Shown: positions 18,121 through 27,639, numbered from the stretch's first letter. The stretch: DNA of 64,000 bases from Sporolactobacillus sp. THM7-7 (GCF_004153225.1 NZ_SEMB01000012.1:24957-88956); one strand, 5' to 3'. Program-made: numbers and translations. The notes: a model not told the origin generated them from the sequence alone.

Positions 18121-19339
18121 AAGCGAAGAAAAAACTGAAAATAAAGGCCGATTTGGGACTTTCGGCGGCCAGTATGTCCCGGAGACACTCATGCATGCCG
18201 TTCTCGAACTCGAAGACGGATTTAATCAAGCGATGAATGATCACGCCTTTTTAGATGAGTATCGGGAGATTCTCCGCAACTATTCAGGAAGACCGACCCC
18301 GGTCACCCATTGTAAAAGGCTGAGCGAAAAGGTTGGAGGCGCCCAAATCTATCTGAAGCGAGAAGATTTAAACCACACGGGCGCCCATAAGATTAATAAC
18401 GCCGTCGGCCAAGTACTCCTGGCGCGCCGGATGGGAAAAAAGCGGGTGATCGCTGAGACCGGTGCCGGGCAGCACGGCGTAGCCACGGCAACTGTCGCCG
18501 CCTATTTCGGCTTGCCGTGCAAAGTGTTTATGGGTGCGGTGGATGTGGAAAGGCAGAAGCTTAACGTTTTTCGGATGAAACTCCTCGGTGCAGAAGTCGT
18601 TCCTGTATCAGGAGGAAACGGAACACTGAAGGACGCCATCAATGAAGCGCTGCGTTATTGGGCGGCGAATGTAGAGGATACTGCCTACATTGTCGGTTCG
18701 GTCGTCGGACCGCATCCCTATCCGCTGATTGTACGCGAGTTTCAGCGGATCATTGGAGATGAAGCGCGCCGGCAAATGATGGAGCAGACGGGAAAGCTTC
18801 CTGACGCAGCCTGTGCCTGTGTCGGAGGAGGAAGCAACGCGATGGGGCTTTTCACCGCTTTTCTGAACGATCCGGTCACTCTTTACGGAGCGGAAGCCGG
18901 GGGGAAAGGAACGGAGACCGGCGAACACGCTGCCACGCTGGCTAAAGGACGTCTCGGGATTATCCACGGTTCGATGACTTATCTCCTTCAGGATAAGAAC
19001 GGACAAATTATTGAACCGTATTCGATTTCGGCGGGGCTGGATTATCCGGGGATCGGTCCGGAACACGCATCTCTCGCGGAATCCGGACGGGCACATTACG
19101 AAGCAATCACAGACGGAGAAGCGATAGATGCGCTCGTCGCTCTCAACCACTGCGAAGGGATTCTGCCGGCACTGGAAAGCGCCCACGGTCTCGCTCTTGC
19201 AATGAAGAAAGCGAAAACGATGCGTCCGGACGAGACGATTCTCGTCTGTCTGTCCGGACGGGGAGATAAAGACGTCAACACTATTCTCAAAGTGCTTGAC
19301 GATCATGACACCGGCAATGAAAGGAGCGGTGAAGCATGA
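18098..19339 (+). CDS. trpB: Tryptophan synthase beta chain
   Basis: A 413-residue PLP enzyme that condenses indole with serine. The PLP lysine is Lys98 in HTGAHKINN, the phosphate-binding loop is GGGSNAMG near residue 244, and the N-terminal [14 protein letters not shown] is diagnostic of the TrpB1 class. An aaggtgagg ribosome binding site precedes ATG 18098 inside trpF. It ends in an ATGA overlap with trpA, its partner subunit. Confidence 0.98.
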   Translation: MIRQQQIESEEKTENKGRFGTFGGQYVPETLMHAVLELEDGFNQAMNDHAFLDEYREILRNYSGRPTPVTHCKRLSEKVGGAQIYLKREDLNHTGAHKINNAVGQVLLARRMGKKRVIAETGAGQHGVATATVAAYFGLPCKVFMGAVDVERQKLNVFRMKLLGAEVVPVSGGNGTLKDAINEALRYWAANVEDTAYIVGSVVGPHPYPLIVREFQRIIGDEARRQMMEQTGKLPDAACACVGGGSNAMGLFTAFLNDPVTLYGAEAGGKGTETGEHAATLAKGRLGIIHGSMTYLLQDKNGQIIEPYSISAGLDYPGIGPEHASLAESGRAHYEAITDGEAIDALVALNHCEGILPALESAHGLALAMKKAKTMRPDETILVCLSGRGDKDVNTILKVLDDHDTGNERSGEA

Positions 19340-20184
19340 GCCGTATGAACGAGTATGTAAATAAAGAACGGGGGATGCTGTTTATCCCTTTTATCACCGC
19401 AGGGGATCCGTCGGAAGAGGCAACCGTTGAGCTGGCCTTCATGCTGCAGTCGGTCGGTGCGAACGCTCTGGAGCTGGGTATTCCGTATTCGGATCCGGTT
19501 GCGGACGGTCCGGTGATCCAGAAAGCGTCGCAGCGGGCCCTGGCCGGAGGGATGAATTTACATCGGGCGCTCAGACTGGTGAAAAAAATCCGCCTTAGGG
19601 GTGTGGAAATTCCAATTATCGTATTTACATACGGTAACCTTCTGTTACAATTAGGGCGGGAAACTTTTTTCCGTGAAGCAAGAGAGAACGGAATCGACGG
19701 TCTGCTCGTGCCAGATTTGCCGTTTGAAGAAAGCGGGTCGCTCGCCGAGCAATGTAAAGCCAATGGAGTGGACCTGATTTCACTTGTCGCTCCGACGACT
19801 TCGGAAAAAAGGCTGGAGGCAATCGGTGCTTCGGCGCAGGGCTTTTTATACTGCGTCTCCTCGCTCGGCGTCACCGGAGTAAGAAAAACTTTTCATCCGA
19901 AGGTTCTCTCGTTTCTTGCCAAGGCGCGAAGGGCATGCGATTTGCCGATCGCGGTCGGGTTCGGTATCTCGTCGAAGGATCAGGTCGGGGCGCTGAAGGG
20001 TCATGCCGACGGCTTTGTCGTCGGCAGCCGGATCGTTTCTTTAATTGAAAAGAGGGCTGAGCGTCTCAAGAAAGCTGAGACACGTGCCGAAGCCTTGACG
20101 GAAATCAGTAACATACTGAAGGATACATTACTAGGAAATCGTAAGGTGGTTAAAAAGGGTGAGAGATCGACTCAGAATGCCTGA
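19336..20184 (+). CDS. trpA: Tryptophan synthase alpha chain
   Basis: A 282-residue TIM barrel cleaving indole-3-glycerol phosphate. The catalytic Glu46 lies in [16 protein letters not shown], whose first Asp is the second catalytic residue. The phosphate-binding VGFGIS motif is near residue 212. The C-terminal 20 residues (after about 262) are rich in Lys, Asn and Arg and extend slightly past the family end. It starts within the trpB stop, so the subunits are coupled. hisC, which follows trpA in B. subtilis, is absent here. Confidence 0.96.
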   Translation: MSRMNEYVNKERGMLFIPFITAGDPSEEATVELAFMLQSVGANALELGIPYSDPVADGPVIQKASQRALAGGMNLHRALRLVKKIRLRGVEIPIIVFTYGNLLLQLGRETFFREARENGIDGLLVPDLPFEESGSLAEQCKANGVDLISLVAPTTSEKRLEAIGASAQGFLYCVSSLGVTGVRKTFHPKVLSFLAKARRACDLPIAVGFGISSKDQVGALKGHADGFVVGSRIVSLIEKRAERLKKAETRAEALTEISNILKDTLLGNRKVVKKGERSTQNA

Positions 20185-20311
20185 GCTATATAAAAGAGTG
20201 CCTGTCAAAAGATGGGCCGAACCTCGCGTTGTCCCGTTCGATGCAGATGGAACTCATCCCTTTGGAAGAAACGGCGCTGCAGATAAACGGCTTGAGGTTT
20301 GTGATCCATGA
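20177..20311 (+). CDS. Possible 44-codon ORF in the position of hisC
   Basis: A small frame starts with ATG 20177, inside the trpA stop, and ends with TGA 20309-20311, overlapping the ATG of tyrA (ATGA). Its product would begin [13 protein letters not shown] and end LEVCDP. I do not recognise it and it does not look like a HisC fragment. The stop-start overlaps at both ends are what translated operon genes show, but a frame of this length is also expected by chance, and a second frame is open here too. Confidence 0.2.
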   Translation: MPELYKRVPVKRWAEPRVVPFDADGTHPFGRNGAADKRLEVCDP

Positions 20312-21411
20312 GAACAACGGTTCTGATCGCCGGATTGGGCTTGATCGGCGGCTCGCTTGCCGAGTCGATTCAACGGGTCCATCCCGACGTGGAAATTTTA
20401 GGCTTTGATACCAATCCAGATTCCTGCGAAGAAGCGATCGGCCGCGGAGTGATTGATCGCGCGGTACCCAGTTTGAAAGAAGGGGCGAAGGAGGCCATGT
20501 GGATTGTCCTTGCCGCCCCGGTGTCCGCCATTCAGTCTATGATTGAAGAATTAAGTCGGGTCGATTTGCGTCCGGATACCGTTGTAACGGATGTCGGCAG
20601 TTCTAAAAGAAATATTATGCAGCAGGCTGCTCGGTGCCTTCGGGGTCGTTGCTGTTTTGTCGGCGGCCATCCGATGGCAGGTTCGCATCGAAGCGGGGTG
20701 TCGGCGTCCCGGGCGGATCTGTTTGAAAATGCTTATTACTTTCTCGTTGCAGATCCGAATGAAGACCAGACGGCGATCCATGGGCTTCAAACCCTTTTAA
20801 AAGGGACACGCGCGAAATTTATTCGCGTAACGCCTGAAGTTCATGATCAGATCGTGGGCGTCATCAGCCACTTTCCTCATCTCGTCGCTTCTGCACTGGT
20901 CCATCATCTGGTGGAACACCCCATCGAAGGGATGAACCTCAGGATGCTTGCCGCAGGCGGATTTCGCGACATTACGCGTATCGCTTCTTCAGATCCAGAT
21001 ATGTGGACGGATATCGTCATGAGCAATCGTGACATTTTGCTTCATTTGCTGGATGGATGGGTGAAAGACATGGATCGGCTGAAAAAAATGCTGATTGACG
21101 GAGACCCCGCGATCACACACGCCTTTTTCAGGAGGGCAAAACTGTATCGCGACGGTTTTCCTAAAAAAGAGAAAGGCGCCATACCGGGCTATTATGATTT
21201 ATATGTCGATGTTCCCGATAAGCCGGATACCATTTCCAGAGTGACCGGGTATATCGGACGAGAAGGTATCAATCTTGCGAACATTGAGATCATTGAGGCA
21301 CGGGAGAATGTGCTGGGCGTCATGAGGCTGACTTTTCAGGATGCGAAAGCGCGGGAAGCGGCCCGGCATATTTTGAGCGAAAAAGGCTACCATACATATT
21401 TAAATGAATGA
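20308..21411 (+). CDS. tyrA: Prephenate dehydrogenase with ACT domain
   Basis: A 367-residue enzyme oxidising prephenate to 4-hydroxyphenylpyruvate, toward tyrosine. The NAD-binding GLGLIGGSLA motif is at residues 9-18. The catalytic histidine region (GGHPMAGSH) is near 118, and a C-terminal ACT domain (about 292-364, beginning YYDLYVDVPDKP) probably mediates feedback control. There is no fused chorismate mutase. An aggttt-type site precedes ATG 20308. Confidence 0.95.
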   Translation: MRTTVLIAGLGLIGGSLAESIQRVHPDVEILGFDTNPDSCEEAIGRGVIDRAVPSLKEGAKEAMWIVLAAPVSAIQSMIEELSRVDLRPDTVVTDVGSSKRNIMQQAARCLRGRCCFVGGHPMAGSHRSGVSASRADLFENAYYFLVADPNEDQTAIHGLQTLLKGTRAKFIRVTPEVHDQIVGVISHFPHLVASALVHHLVEHPIEGMNLRMLAAGGFRDITRIASSDPDMWTDIVMSNRDILLHLLDGWVKDMDRLKKMLIDGDPAITHAFFRRAKLYRDGFPKKEKGAIPGYYDLYVDVPDKPDTISRVTGYIGREGINLANIEIIEARENVLGVMRLTFQDAKAREAARHILSEKGYHTYLNE

Positions 21412-21424
21412 TTAGGTGATTAGA

Positions 21425-22720
21425 GTGACTGAGTCGACATTTTTTGGTGAAGGAAAGCCGATTGCCGGTGAAATTGCCGTCCCGGGAGACAAATCGATCT
21501 CCCATCGGGCGGTCATTTTCGGTTCGATCGCATCAGGTACGACAACGATCGACGGCTTTCTGCGCGGAAACGATTGCCTGAGCACCCTTGCATGCATGCG
21601 GGCGCTTGGGGTCGGGATTGATGATTCCGGCGACAGAATAACCGTTCATGGACATGGTTTTGATGGACTAAAGGAACCCAGCAGTGTTCTCGATGTCGGC
21701 AACTCCGGCACGACCATTCGTCTGTTATCCGGGTTATTAAGCGCCCGTCCATTTTACACGGTACTTGCCGGCGATGCATCGATACACAAAAGACCGATGG
21801 GCCGCGTGATCGACCCGCTGACCATGATGGGCGGCAAACTGTGGGCCAGACGCGGGAATCGGTTCGCGCCGATTTCCATTAAGGGACGTCCGCTTCATGC
21901 GATCCGATACACGTTGCCGGTGGCGAGTGCCCAAGTCAAGAGTGCCCTCCTTCTCGCCGGACTACAGACAGAGGGAGTTACGGTACTGACTGAGCCCGGG
22001 CCGTCGCGTGATCATACCGAACGGATGATTCAGGCCTTTGGCGGCGATATCCGGACGGAAGGGTTCATGCATCGGATTGCCGGACCCCAGACGCTGGCCG
22101 GCATCCACGTCCGGGTACCCGGCGACTTTTCTTCCGCTGCATTTTTTATTGCCGCGGCGCTCCTTACTCCCGGAAGCCACCTTGTCCTTCGTTCGGTAGG
22201 TGTTAATCCGACGCGAATCGGGATGGTCGATATACTGCGGAAAATGGGCGGGAACATTCATTTTAGCAACGAGCGGGATTGGAATGGCGAACCGGTCGCC
22301 GATATTGAGGTTGAATACGGGACGTTGCGGGCTGCGGAAATCGGCGGGCCCGCCATCCCAAGGCTGATTGATGAATTGCCGGTGATGGCCCTGATCGCGA
22401 CGGAGGCGGAGGGAACGACGGTGATCAAGGATGCGGCCGAATTGAAAGTGAAAGAGACGAACCGGATTCAGACAACGGTCGAGCAATTGAGAAAGATCGG
22501 AGCCGATATTGAGGAAACGGATGACGGGATGATTGTTCGCGGCCATCCGGGTCGGCGATTCACCGGAGGTACGGTGGACAGCGCTGGCGATCACCGAATC
22601 GGCATGATGTTGGCCATTGCGGCGCAAAAGTCGGACAATCCCGTCTCCGTTTGCAATGCCGAAGCGATGGCCGTGTCTTTTCCATCGTTCCGGGACCGGC
22701 TTGCCGCACTGAAGAAATAA
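21425..22720 (+). CDS. aroA: 5-enolpyruvylshikimate-3-phosphate synthase
   Basis: A 431-residue enzyme making EPSP from shikimate 3-phosphate and PEP (aroE in B. subtilis naming). Motifs are PGDKSISHRAV near residue 20, LDVGNSGTTIRLLSG near 88, and a conserved RIKETNRI-like stretch (KVKETNRIQ) near 345. The start GTG 21425 has aggtg six bases before; GTG 21416 would add three residues but lies on that site. It closes the aromatic block and is followed by a terminator. Confidence 0.95.
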   Translation: MTESTFFGEGKPIAGEIAVPGDKSISHRAVIFGSIASGTTTIDGFLRGNDCLSTLACMRALGVGIDDSGDRITVHGHGFDGLKEPSSVLDVGNSGTTIRLLSGLLSARPFYTVLAGDASIHKRPMGRVIDPLTMMGGKLWARRGNRFAPISIKGRPLHAIRYTLPVASAQVKSALLLAGLQTEGVTVLTEPGPSRDHTERMIQAFGGDIRTEGFMHRIAGPQTLAGIHVRVPGDFSSAAFFIAAALLTPGSHLVLRSVGVNPTRIGMVDILRKMGGNIHFSNERDWNGEPVADIEVEYGTLRAAEIGGPAIPRLIDELPVMALIATEAEGTTVIKDAAELKVKETNRIQTTVEQLRKIGADIEETDDGMIVRGHPGRRFTGGTVDSAGDHRIGMMLAIAAQKSDNPVSVCNAEAMAVSFPSFRDRLAALKK

Positions 22721-22805
22721 TTTTGTCCAAACGTTCTGAAAAGCTGAGGGGCGAAAAACAAACCATGAAGCTGGCAGAAGCAAGAATATAAGATTTATTT
22801 TATAG

Positions 22806-22840
22806 ACCTTATTCCGAGAACCGGGGTAAGGTTTGTTTCT
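22806..22840 (+). terminator. Rho-independent terminator after aroA
   Basis: accttattcc (22806-22815) pairs with ggggtaaggt (22823-22832), including two G-T pairs, followed by TTGTTTCT. Confidence 0.7.
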
Positions 22841-22941
22841 GTCCTCAGTAACGATTACTTGATGTTCTCGTAACAACTGTCTATGATAATGATCAAAGAT
22901 AGCGAACAACAATAATGGAGAACCGACGCGGGGGGAAAAGG

Positions 22942-24198
22942 ATGAATCATCTTGAGACCGTTAATGCGATGATGGCCAGCGGACAGACGGAAGATGGCTT
23001 GAAGATGCTGGAAAATCTGGCAGGCGATGCAAATGACGATATCGTTTACGGCGCGGCCCAAATTTATCAGCAGTATGGTTTTCTCGATGAAGCGGAAAGC
23101 GCTTATGAGTCATTACTTAGGAGGTATCCGAACGACAGCGGGCTCCTGCTCGAAATATCCGATATATTAATCGATAAAAACGAAGAAAATCGCGCGATCG
23201 AGTTTCTGCAAAAGATCCATCCTCTCGATGATAATTATTTGAGCGCCCAGGTTACACTTGCCGATCTGTATCAACTGGAGGGGCTGGATGAAGTCGCGGA
23301 AAGCAAACTTCTTGGCGCACTGAGGATCGCTCCTCATGAACCCGTCCTGCTTTATGCACTTGGCGAATTTTATCTTTCGACAGGTGATGCGTTAGAAGCA
23401 GCCGATTATTTCAAAAGAGTGCGGGATACGGACGAACTGGCCGATCAGAACGTTGATCTGAAACTAGCCGAAGCCTTGAGTCTTAGCGGTGAATTTGAAC
23501 AGGCACTGAAAGCATACCGAAAAGGGCTGAAAAAGGAAAAAACATTGGATGGTCTTTTCGGCTATGCTGTCACGGCGTCGCGGATCGGGCATCATAAGAC
23601 GGTAATTAAAGCGCTTGAGGAATTGAAAGAGCTTGATCCGGGATACAGCACACTTTATCCAGTGCTGGCTCATGCCTATGAACATGAGGGCGATTTGGAC
23701 CGGGCGCTGAAAACAGTTGAGACAGGACTTGCTCAGGACGATTATAATGGTCGACTGTATGCGGAGGCCGCGGAACTCGCTGTTAAAGTCCATGATTCGG
23801 AAAAAGCTGCCCACTTTTATCAGAAGCTGATTGAACAAGATCCGGAAAATATCGAAGCGCTGACGCGTCTTGTGGAACTGAAAGTGCAGAATGAAGATTA
23901 TGAATCGATTATCGAGCTGCTTGCGAAGCAGACTCCCGATGATCCGATGTTGATTTGGTTTCTTGCGACCGCTTATAATCGAACGGATCAACTGGCTAAA
24001 GCAGGAAGGCTTTACGAGCAATGTCGTCCGGCTTTTTCAGACAATCCCGAATTTCTGCAGGAATACGGGGAGTATTTAAGGGATATTGGAGAGTTAAAGC
24101 GAAGCCTTGCCGCGCTGAATAAGGCTGTTCGCCTGAATCCCGAAAATCACGAACTAGTTTCTTTTGTTGAGCGATTAAAAGAGGATGTTGAGGAGTGA
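22942..24198 (+). CDS. ypiA: TPR-repeat protein YpiA
   Basis: A 418-residue soluble protein built of tandem tetratricopeptide repeats (for example at about residues 30-65, 130-165, 200-235 and 355-390, each with the A-x-x-x-Y-x-x-A-L pattern). Position after aroA and before ypiB, and length close to 420, match B. subtilis YpiA, whose role is not well defined. TPR arrays bind partner proteins; no catalytic domain is seen. I prefer ATG 22942, after ggggggaaaagg, to the in-frame ATG 22915. Confidence 0.85.
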   Translation: MNHLETVNAMMASGQTEDGLKMLENLAGDANDDIVYGAAQIYQQYGFLDEAESAYESLLRRYPNDSGLLLEISDILIDKNEENRAIEFLQKIHPLDDNYLSAQVTLADLYQLEGLDEVAESKLLGALRIAPHEPVLLYALGEFYLSTGDALEAADYFKRVRDTDELADQNVDLKLAEALSLSGEFEQALKAYRKGLKKEKTLDGLFGYAVTASRIGHHKTVIKALEELKELDPGYSTLYPVLAHAYEHEGDLDRALKTVETGLAQDDYNGRLYAEAAELAVKVHDSEKAAHFYQKLIEQDPENIEALTRLVELKVQNEDYESIIELLAKQTPDDPMLIWFLATAYNRTDQLAKAGRLYEQCRPAFSDNPEFLQEYGEYLRDIGELKRSLAALNKAVRLNPENHELVSFVERLKEDVEE

Positions 24199-24256
24199 GC
24201 GGCGAATTCTTTTTATAGAACAGACACTTTGAGTACGTTTCAGAGGAGATGAGCAA

Positions 24257-24808
24257 ATGGAACAGCTGGTGTCAAATACAGAAAAAAGATCGTTCATTAA
24301 GTGGCTGCTGGCGCGCGGAGAATTGTACAACCGGGAGACCGTATGGCTGCTCCATTACCTGATGACGAGCGAAAAACTGCTTGGACTGATCCACTTTGTA
24401 GACAATGTAACAGGCTGCAGACGCTCCATCACCATTCATGAGAAAAGGAAGGCTCCGGCCGATTTCGAGTATCTCAAGACAGAGGTCCGGACGCATAATC
24501 CCGAGAAGGCCTTCCATGATCTCAGACTGAATCAGAAAGAACCCGTTTACATCAAAGTCAATCTGTCATCGTTCCATTTTTATCCTGAATATTTTTCAGT
24601 GCTGGAAGATCGTCCCGGGCAATCGGAACAGGTGCACGTTGCTTATCGTCGGGCCGCCGAAGACGCGGCGGAGACTGCGGAAAGAAAGTATAGACGGGAA
24701 AAACTGTATCGGGAAATCAATCGGGCGCTGGATGACGGCGATGCCGCGCGTTTCTATGAGCTGACCGAAAAATTGAAACGATTGGAAAGGATTCAAGAAA
24801 AAACGTAA
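24257..24808 (+). CDS. ypiB: UPF0302 / IDEAL-domain protein YpiB
   Basis: A 183-residue protein matching B. subtilis YpiB in position and layout. The N-terminal UPF0302 domain covers about residues 5-110 (KRSFIKWLL, then WLLHYL). A charged linker follows, and the C-terminus carries an IDEAL-type helix (REINRALDDGDAARFYEL, about 150-170). YpiB has been linked to control of LPS-independent, Clp-linked processes only loosely, so I assign no function from sequence. It is followed by a possible terminator; the ypiF and qcrABC genes expected next are missing. Confidence 0.8.
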   Translation: MEQLVSNTEKRSFIKWLLARGELYNRETVWLLHYLMTSEKLLGLIHFVDNVTGCRRSITIHEKRKAPADFEYLKTEVRTHNPEKAFHDLRLNQKEPVYIKVNLSSFHFYPEYFSVLEDRPGQSEQVHVAYRRAAEDAAETAERKYRREKLYREINRALDDGDAARFYELTEKLKRLERIQEKT

Positions 24809-24963
24809 GCTTTATCTGTCTCTTGCGAATAATGGACGTAAAGACAATGAGTCGCTTTTTAAAGAAGACTTGGCGAAGCAAAGCTTATGACGCCGGTTGG
24901 ACCCTTGTTTTTCCTGTCTTTACATCTCAGGAAAATTTTATACTTTCTCAATTGATCAGAAAG

Positions 24964-24996
24964 GCCGGTGTTTTGCGCACCGGTCTACTCTTGTCC
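24964..24996 (+). terminator. Possible terminator after ypiB
   Basis: ccggtg (24965-24970) pairs with caccgg (24978-24983), extended by flanking bases, but only a weak pyrimidine tract follows. It lies about 155 bases after ypiB. Confidence 0.4.
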
Positions 24997-25039
24997 CTCT
25001 TTTCATATAGTGTCTTTAGGATGAAAGGGAGGGCAAGCG

Positions 25040-25819
25040 ATGAAAGCACGAATCATTGCCGTTTTACTCTGTCTGGTGTTCTTTATTCTTCCGCTGGAGC
25101 ATGGACATGCTAAAAATGTTCATCAGAACGGGCGGATTGAGGCGCTCGTCGAACTGTCCGACCGAATTTTTCAATACGCTGACACAAACCGGCTAAATGC
25201 AGCGAAAAGTCTTTTAGATGAGTTTAATCAACAATGGAGCAAACAAAAGGCGGACTTTTCCGAAACAGAGGTGCGTGTCGTCGATTCGGCGGCACTGCAA
25301 TTGAAACTTTTGCTTGACTCCAACGTAAATCATAGTGAGTCAAGGAATGCGGCGATCACTCTGCGTCTTTGTATGGATGCGCTCGCTACCGATGATGATC
25401 CTTTATGGAAAAAGATGAGGTCCCGAGTGACCGATCCTGTCGCTGCGATGAAAAAAGCGCTGGAATCGAAAAACCGAGCTGCTTTTCAGAGCGAGATGAA
25501 CCGCTTTCTCGATGGTTATGCGCTGATTTATCCATCGCTCGTTCTCGATGTCAGGCCAGACAGTTTGCGGCTTTTGGATGAAGTGGTTTCCGATATCTCG
25601 CAGCGGCGTGTATGGATCGGCCGGGAAAAAGAGCGTATCCGGCAGCTGAATCGTTTAGATCGCGAGCTCTCCATCGTTTTCCGCCAGTCACCTGCTTCAT
25701 ACGAGGATCGTCTCCTGATATTCGTGACAGCGGTAGGAGGCTTTGTCTTGACCGTCCTGTTTTATGTTTCATGGCGTAAATATTTGGGAGAACGGAGGAA
25801 AAAAGCGGAACGGCCATAA
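25040..25819 (+). CDS. ypjB: Sporulation protein YpjB
   Basis: A 259-residue exported or membrane-anchored protein of the YpjB family, found in spore formers. The N-terminus has a signal peptide (basic KAR, then a hydrophobic run to about residue 20). The bulk is helical, and a single transmembrane segment lies near the C-terminus (LLIFVTAVGGFVLTVLFYVSW, about 227-247) with a basic tail inside. The start ATG 25040 has gggagg. Its B. subtilis neighbours qcrABC and ypjA are absent, so it follows ypiB directly. Confidence 0.82.
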   Translation: MKARIIAVLLCLVFFILPLEHGHAKNVHQNGRIEALVELSDRIFQYADTNRLNAAKSLLDEFNQQWSKQKADFSETEVRVVDSAALQLKLLLDSNVNHSESRNAAITLRLCMDALATDDDPLWKKMRSRVTDPVAAMKKALESKNRAAFQSEMNRFLDGYALIYPSLVLDVRPDSLRLLDEVVSDISQRRVWIGREKERIRQLNRLDRELSIVFRQSPASYEDRLLIFVTAVGGFVLTVLFYVSWRKYLGERRKKAERP

Positions 25820-25896
25820 CAAAAGCGTCGCTTCAGTAGCAATTTTTTGACAAAAGTACTGTGTTTGACTAAAATTGACTTTAGGATATTGGAGTG

Positions 25897-26036
25897 TGTT
25901 CGAAAAGCAGGATAAATAAGGCTGAGAAGCTCGAGAAAGCGAACTTTGGTTTGGACCGTACAATAAGGTACGTGAGGAGCGGAAAAGCAAGCTGACAAAG
26001 AGATTCGGCAGCCATTTTTCCCGGACTTTTCGAACA
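25897..26036. repeat. 140-bp element with 11-bp perfect terminal inverted repeats
   Basis: TGTTCGAAAAG (25897-25907) is repeated in inverse at 26026-26036. Between them is a small central hairpin (cgtac at 25957-25961, gtacg at 25968-25972, loop aataag). There is no coding frame of note and no second copy in the window. It lies between ypjB and the metallopeptidase gene, a few bases before the latter's ribosome binding site. It could be a miniature mobile element or a structured leader RNA. Confidence 0.6.
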
Positions 26037-26058
26037 TCTCTAAAGTGGAGGAATGAGC

Positions 26059-26739
26059 ATGCTACAATTTTTGATCTACATGGCTATCTTGCTGCTTATC
26101 CCTTTGTGGGCGCAAATGCGTGTGAAATCCACATACGCGAAATACTCCGAGGTGCACAATTCCACCGGGATGACAGGCGCCGAAACAGCAAGAAAGATTC
26201 TGGATGATAACGGACTGTACGACGTGACAGTGAGAGAAGTAAGGGGGACGTTGACAGATCACTATGACCCCCGTGACAAGTCGGTCAATCTGTCAAGCGA
26301 TATTTACCACGGAGCGTCGATCTCCGGCACGGCAGTCGCCGCTCACGAAGTTGGTCATGCGATTCAGGATGCAAACGACTATACGTTTATGCGTATCAGA
26401 AGTGCTCTCGTTCCGGTTGCCAACCTCGGATCGAATCTGTCGTATCTTCTGATTTTTGCCGGATTGATTTTTGGCGCGATGCAGCTGGCGGCGCTCGGTG
26501 TGATCTTCTTTGCCGCGGCCGTTCTGTTTCAGCTGGTGACGCTCCCGGTAGAGTTCGATGCATCGGGACGGGCTCTGAAGCAGATCGTCTCTCTCGGCAT
26601 TGTACAGGATAATGAGCGAAAGAACGCCAGAAAAGTCCTATCCGCAGCCGCAATGACTTACGTCGCGGCAGCGCTCGTCTCCGCCATGGAACTGGTACGC
26701 TTCATATTCATGATCTTTATGTCCCAGCGGGAAAATTAA
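26059..26739 (+). CDS. Zinc metallopeptidase, YugP-like membrane protein
   Basis: A 226-residue membrane protein with a zinc-protease HEVGHA motif near residue 94 (in VAAHEVGHAIQD). Hydrophobic segments lie at residues 1-18, about 120-165 and at the C-terminus (about 200-220). The conserved SDIYHG and LPVEFDASGRAL stretches mark the YugP / DUF-type neutral zinc metallopeptidase family, whose substrates are not known. ATG 26059 has proper spacing (eight bases) from gtggagg; ATG 26053 is too close. It is preceded by the inverted-repeat element and followed by a terminator. Confidence 0.88.
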   Translation: MLQFLIYMAILLLIPLWAQMRVKSTYAKYSEVHNSTGMTGAETARKILDDNGLYDVTVREVRGTLTDHYDPRDKSVNLSSDIYHGASISGTAVAAHEVGHAIQDANDYTFMRIRSALVPVANLGSNLSYLLIFAGLIFGAMQLAALGVIFFAAAVLFQLVTLPVEFDASGRALKQIVSLGIVQDNERKNARKVLSAAAMTYVAAALVSAMELVRFIFMIFMSQREN

Positions 26740-26761
26740 TCAATGAATGGGTACAGGGACC

Positions 26762-26805
26762 AAAACAGCCGTCGCCTCATATAAAGGGCGCGGCTGTTTC
26801 CATTT
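26762..26805. terminator. Terminator between convergent genes
   Basis: aaacagccg (26763-26771) and cggctgttt (26791-26799) form the stem; T-rich flanks on both sides suit termination of the metallopeptidase gene (+) and fetB (-). Confidence 0.75.
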
Positions 26806-26865
26806 TTAGTGCCGTGTATGATGGGACTGAAAACAGGCGGTTCCGTGATCCGAGAACTTCTCTCA

Positions 26866-27639
26866 CTACTTCAACTGGCTTCTGCTGTTAAAAAAGGCTT
26901 TGTAGGCAATTTGGACGAACAGGATAACGGTGAGCGACGTGCCGCCGGTTATACCAAGCATGACGGCGATCTGGTAACGGATGGCCATTACCGGATCAGC
27001 ACCGCCGATAATCTGGCCGGTCATCATGCCGGGCAGAAAAACGATCCCCATGCCGACCATCGAATTGATTGTCGGCAGCATCGCACTGTCGAAAGCCTGA
27101 TTGATGATCGGCCGTGACGCTTCATTTGGCGTCGCGCCAAGCATCAGCGCGGATTCAACCATCGCCTTCTTTGCGCGCATTCCCTCCAAGAGCGTATGAA
27201 CGCCGAGAGAGACGCCGGTCATCGTATTACCGATAATCATACCGGAAATCGGAATAACGTATCTTGGATTGTACCACGGGGAAACGCTGAGCGTGACGAG
27301 AATAAAGTACGCGAGCGTCAGGATTACCCCGAGTCCCATCGATAGGGCAATTCTTTTCTTCAGTTCGCGGCTCAGCGGTTCGCCGGCGCGCTTGTAAACA
27401 TTATAGACGGCAAAACTCAGCATGAAGAGCAAAATGATAACTGTAAAGAAAGGGTAATCATTGTTGAAGATGAAAGAGAGAATATAACCGACAATCATCA
27501 ACTGAACCGTCATTCGGATAGAGGAAATCAGAATCTCTTTCTCCCGCCGAATTTTTCTTACTCGAACAATAATCAAGAGTATCAGAATAAAAACATAGGC
27601 GGAAGCAAGCTGCCACAGGCTCAGATCACCGCCGGTCAT
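26866..27639 (-). CDS. fetB: ABC transporter permease, FetB family
   Basis: A 257-residue membrane protein with about seven hydrophobic segments and the UPF0014/FetB signatures (PISGMIIGNTMTG near residue 128, ESALMLGATPNEASRP near 160, PGMMTGQIIGGADP near 203). In E. coli, FetAB exports iron and protects from oxidative stress; the same role here is inference. The start ATG 27639 has a taaggaggg site and overlaps the end of fetA by 14 bases, so a longer frame upstream is not used. It is the last gene of a three-gene minus-strand operon. Confidence 0.85.
   Translation of the reverse strand: MTGGDLSLWQLASAYVFILILLIIVRVRKIRREKEILISSIRMTVQLMIVGYILSFIFNNDYPFFTVIILLFMLSFAVYNVYKRAGEPLSRELKKRIALSMGLGVILTLAYFILVTLSVSPWYNPRYVIPISGMIIGNTMTGVSLGVHTLLEGMRAKKAMVESALMLGATPNEASRPIINQAFDSAMLPTINSMVGMGIVFLPGMMTGQIIGGADPVMAIRYQIAVMLGITGGTSLTVILFVQIAYKAFFNSRSQLK

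Noticed and set aside
21962-22912. 316-codon minus-strand frame opposite aroA
   Set aside because: No recognisable protein; shadow of a well-supported EPSP synthase gene. Similar frames opposite der, trpB and the threonine aldolase gene were dropped for the same reason.
24823-25113. 96-codon frame overlapping the start of ypjB
   Set aside because: ypjB in another frame has a signal peptide and family match; this frame contains a hairpin and has no recognisable product.
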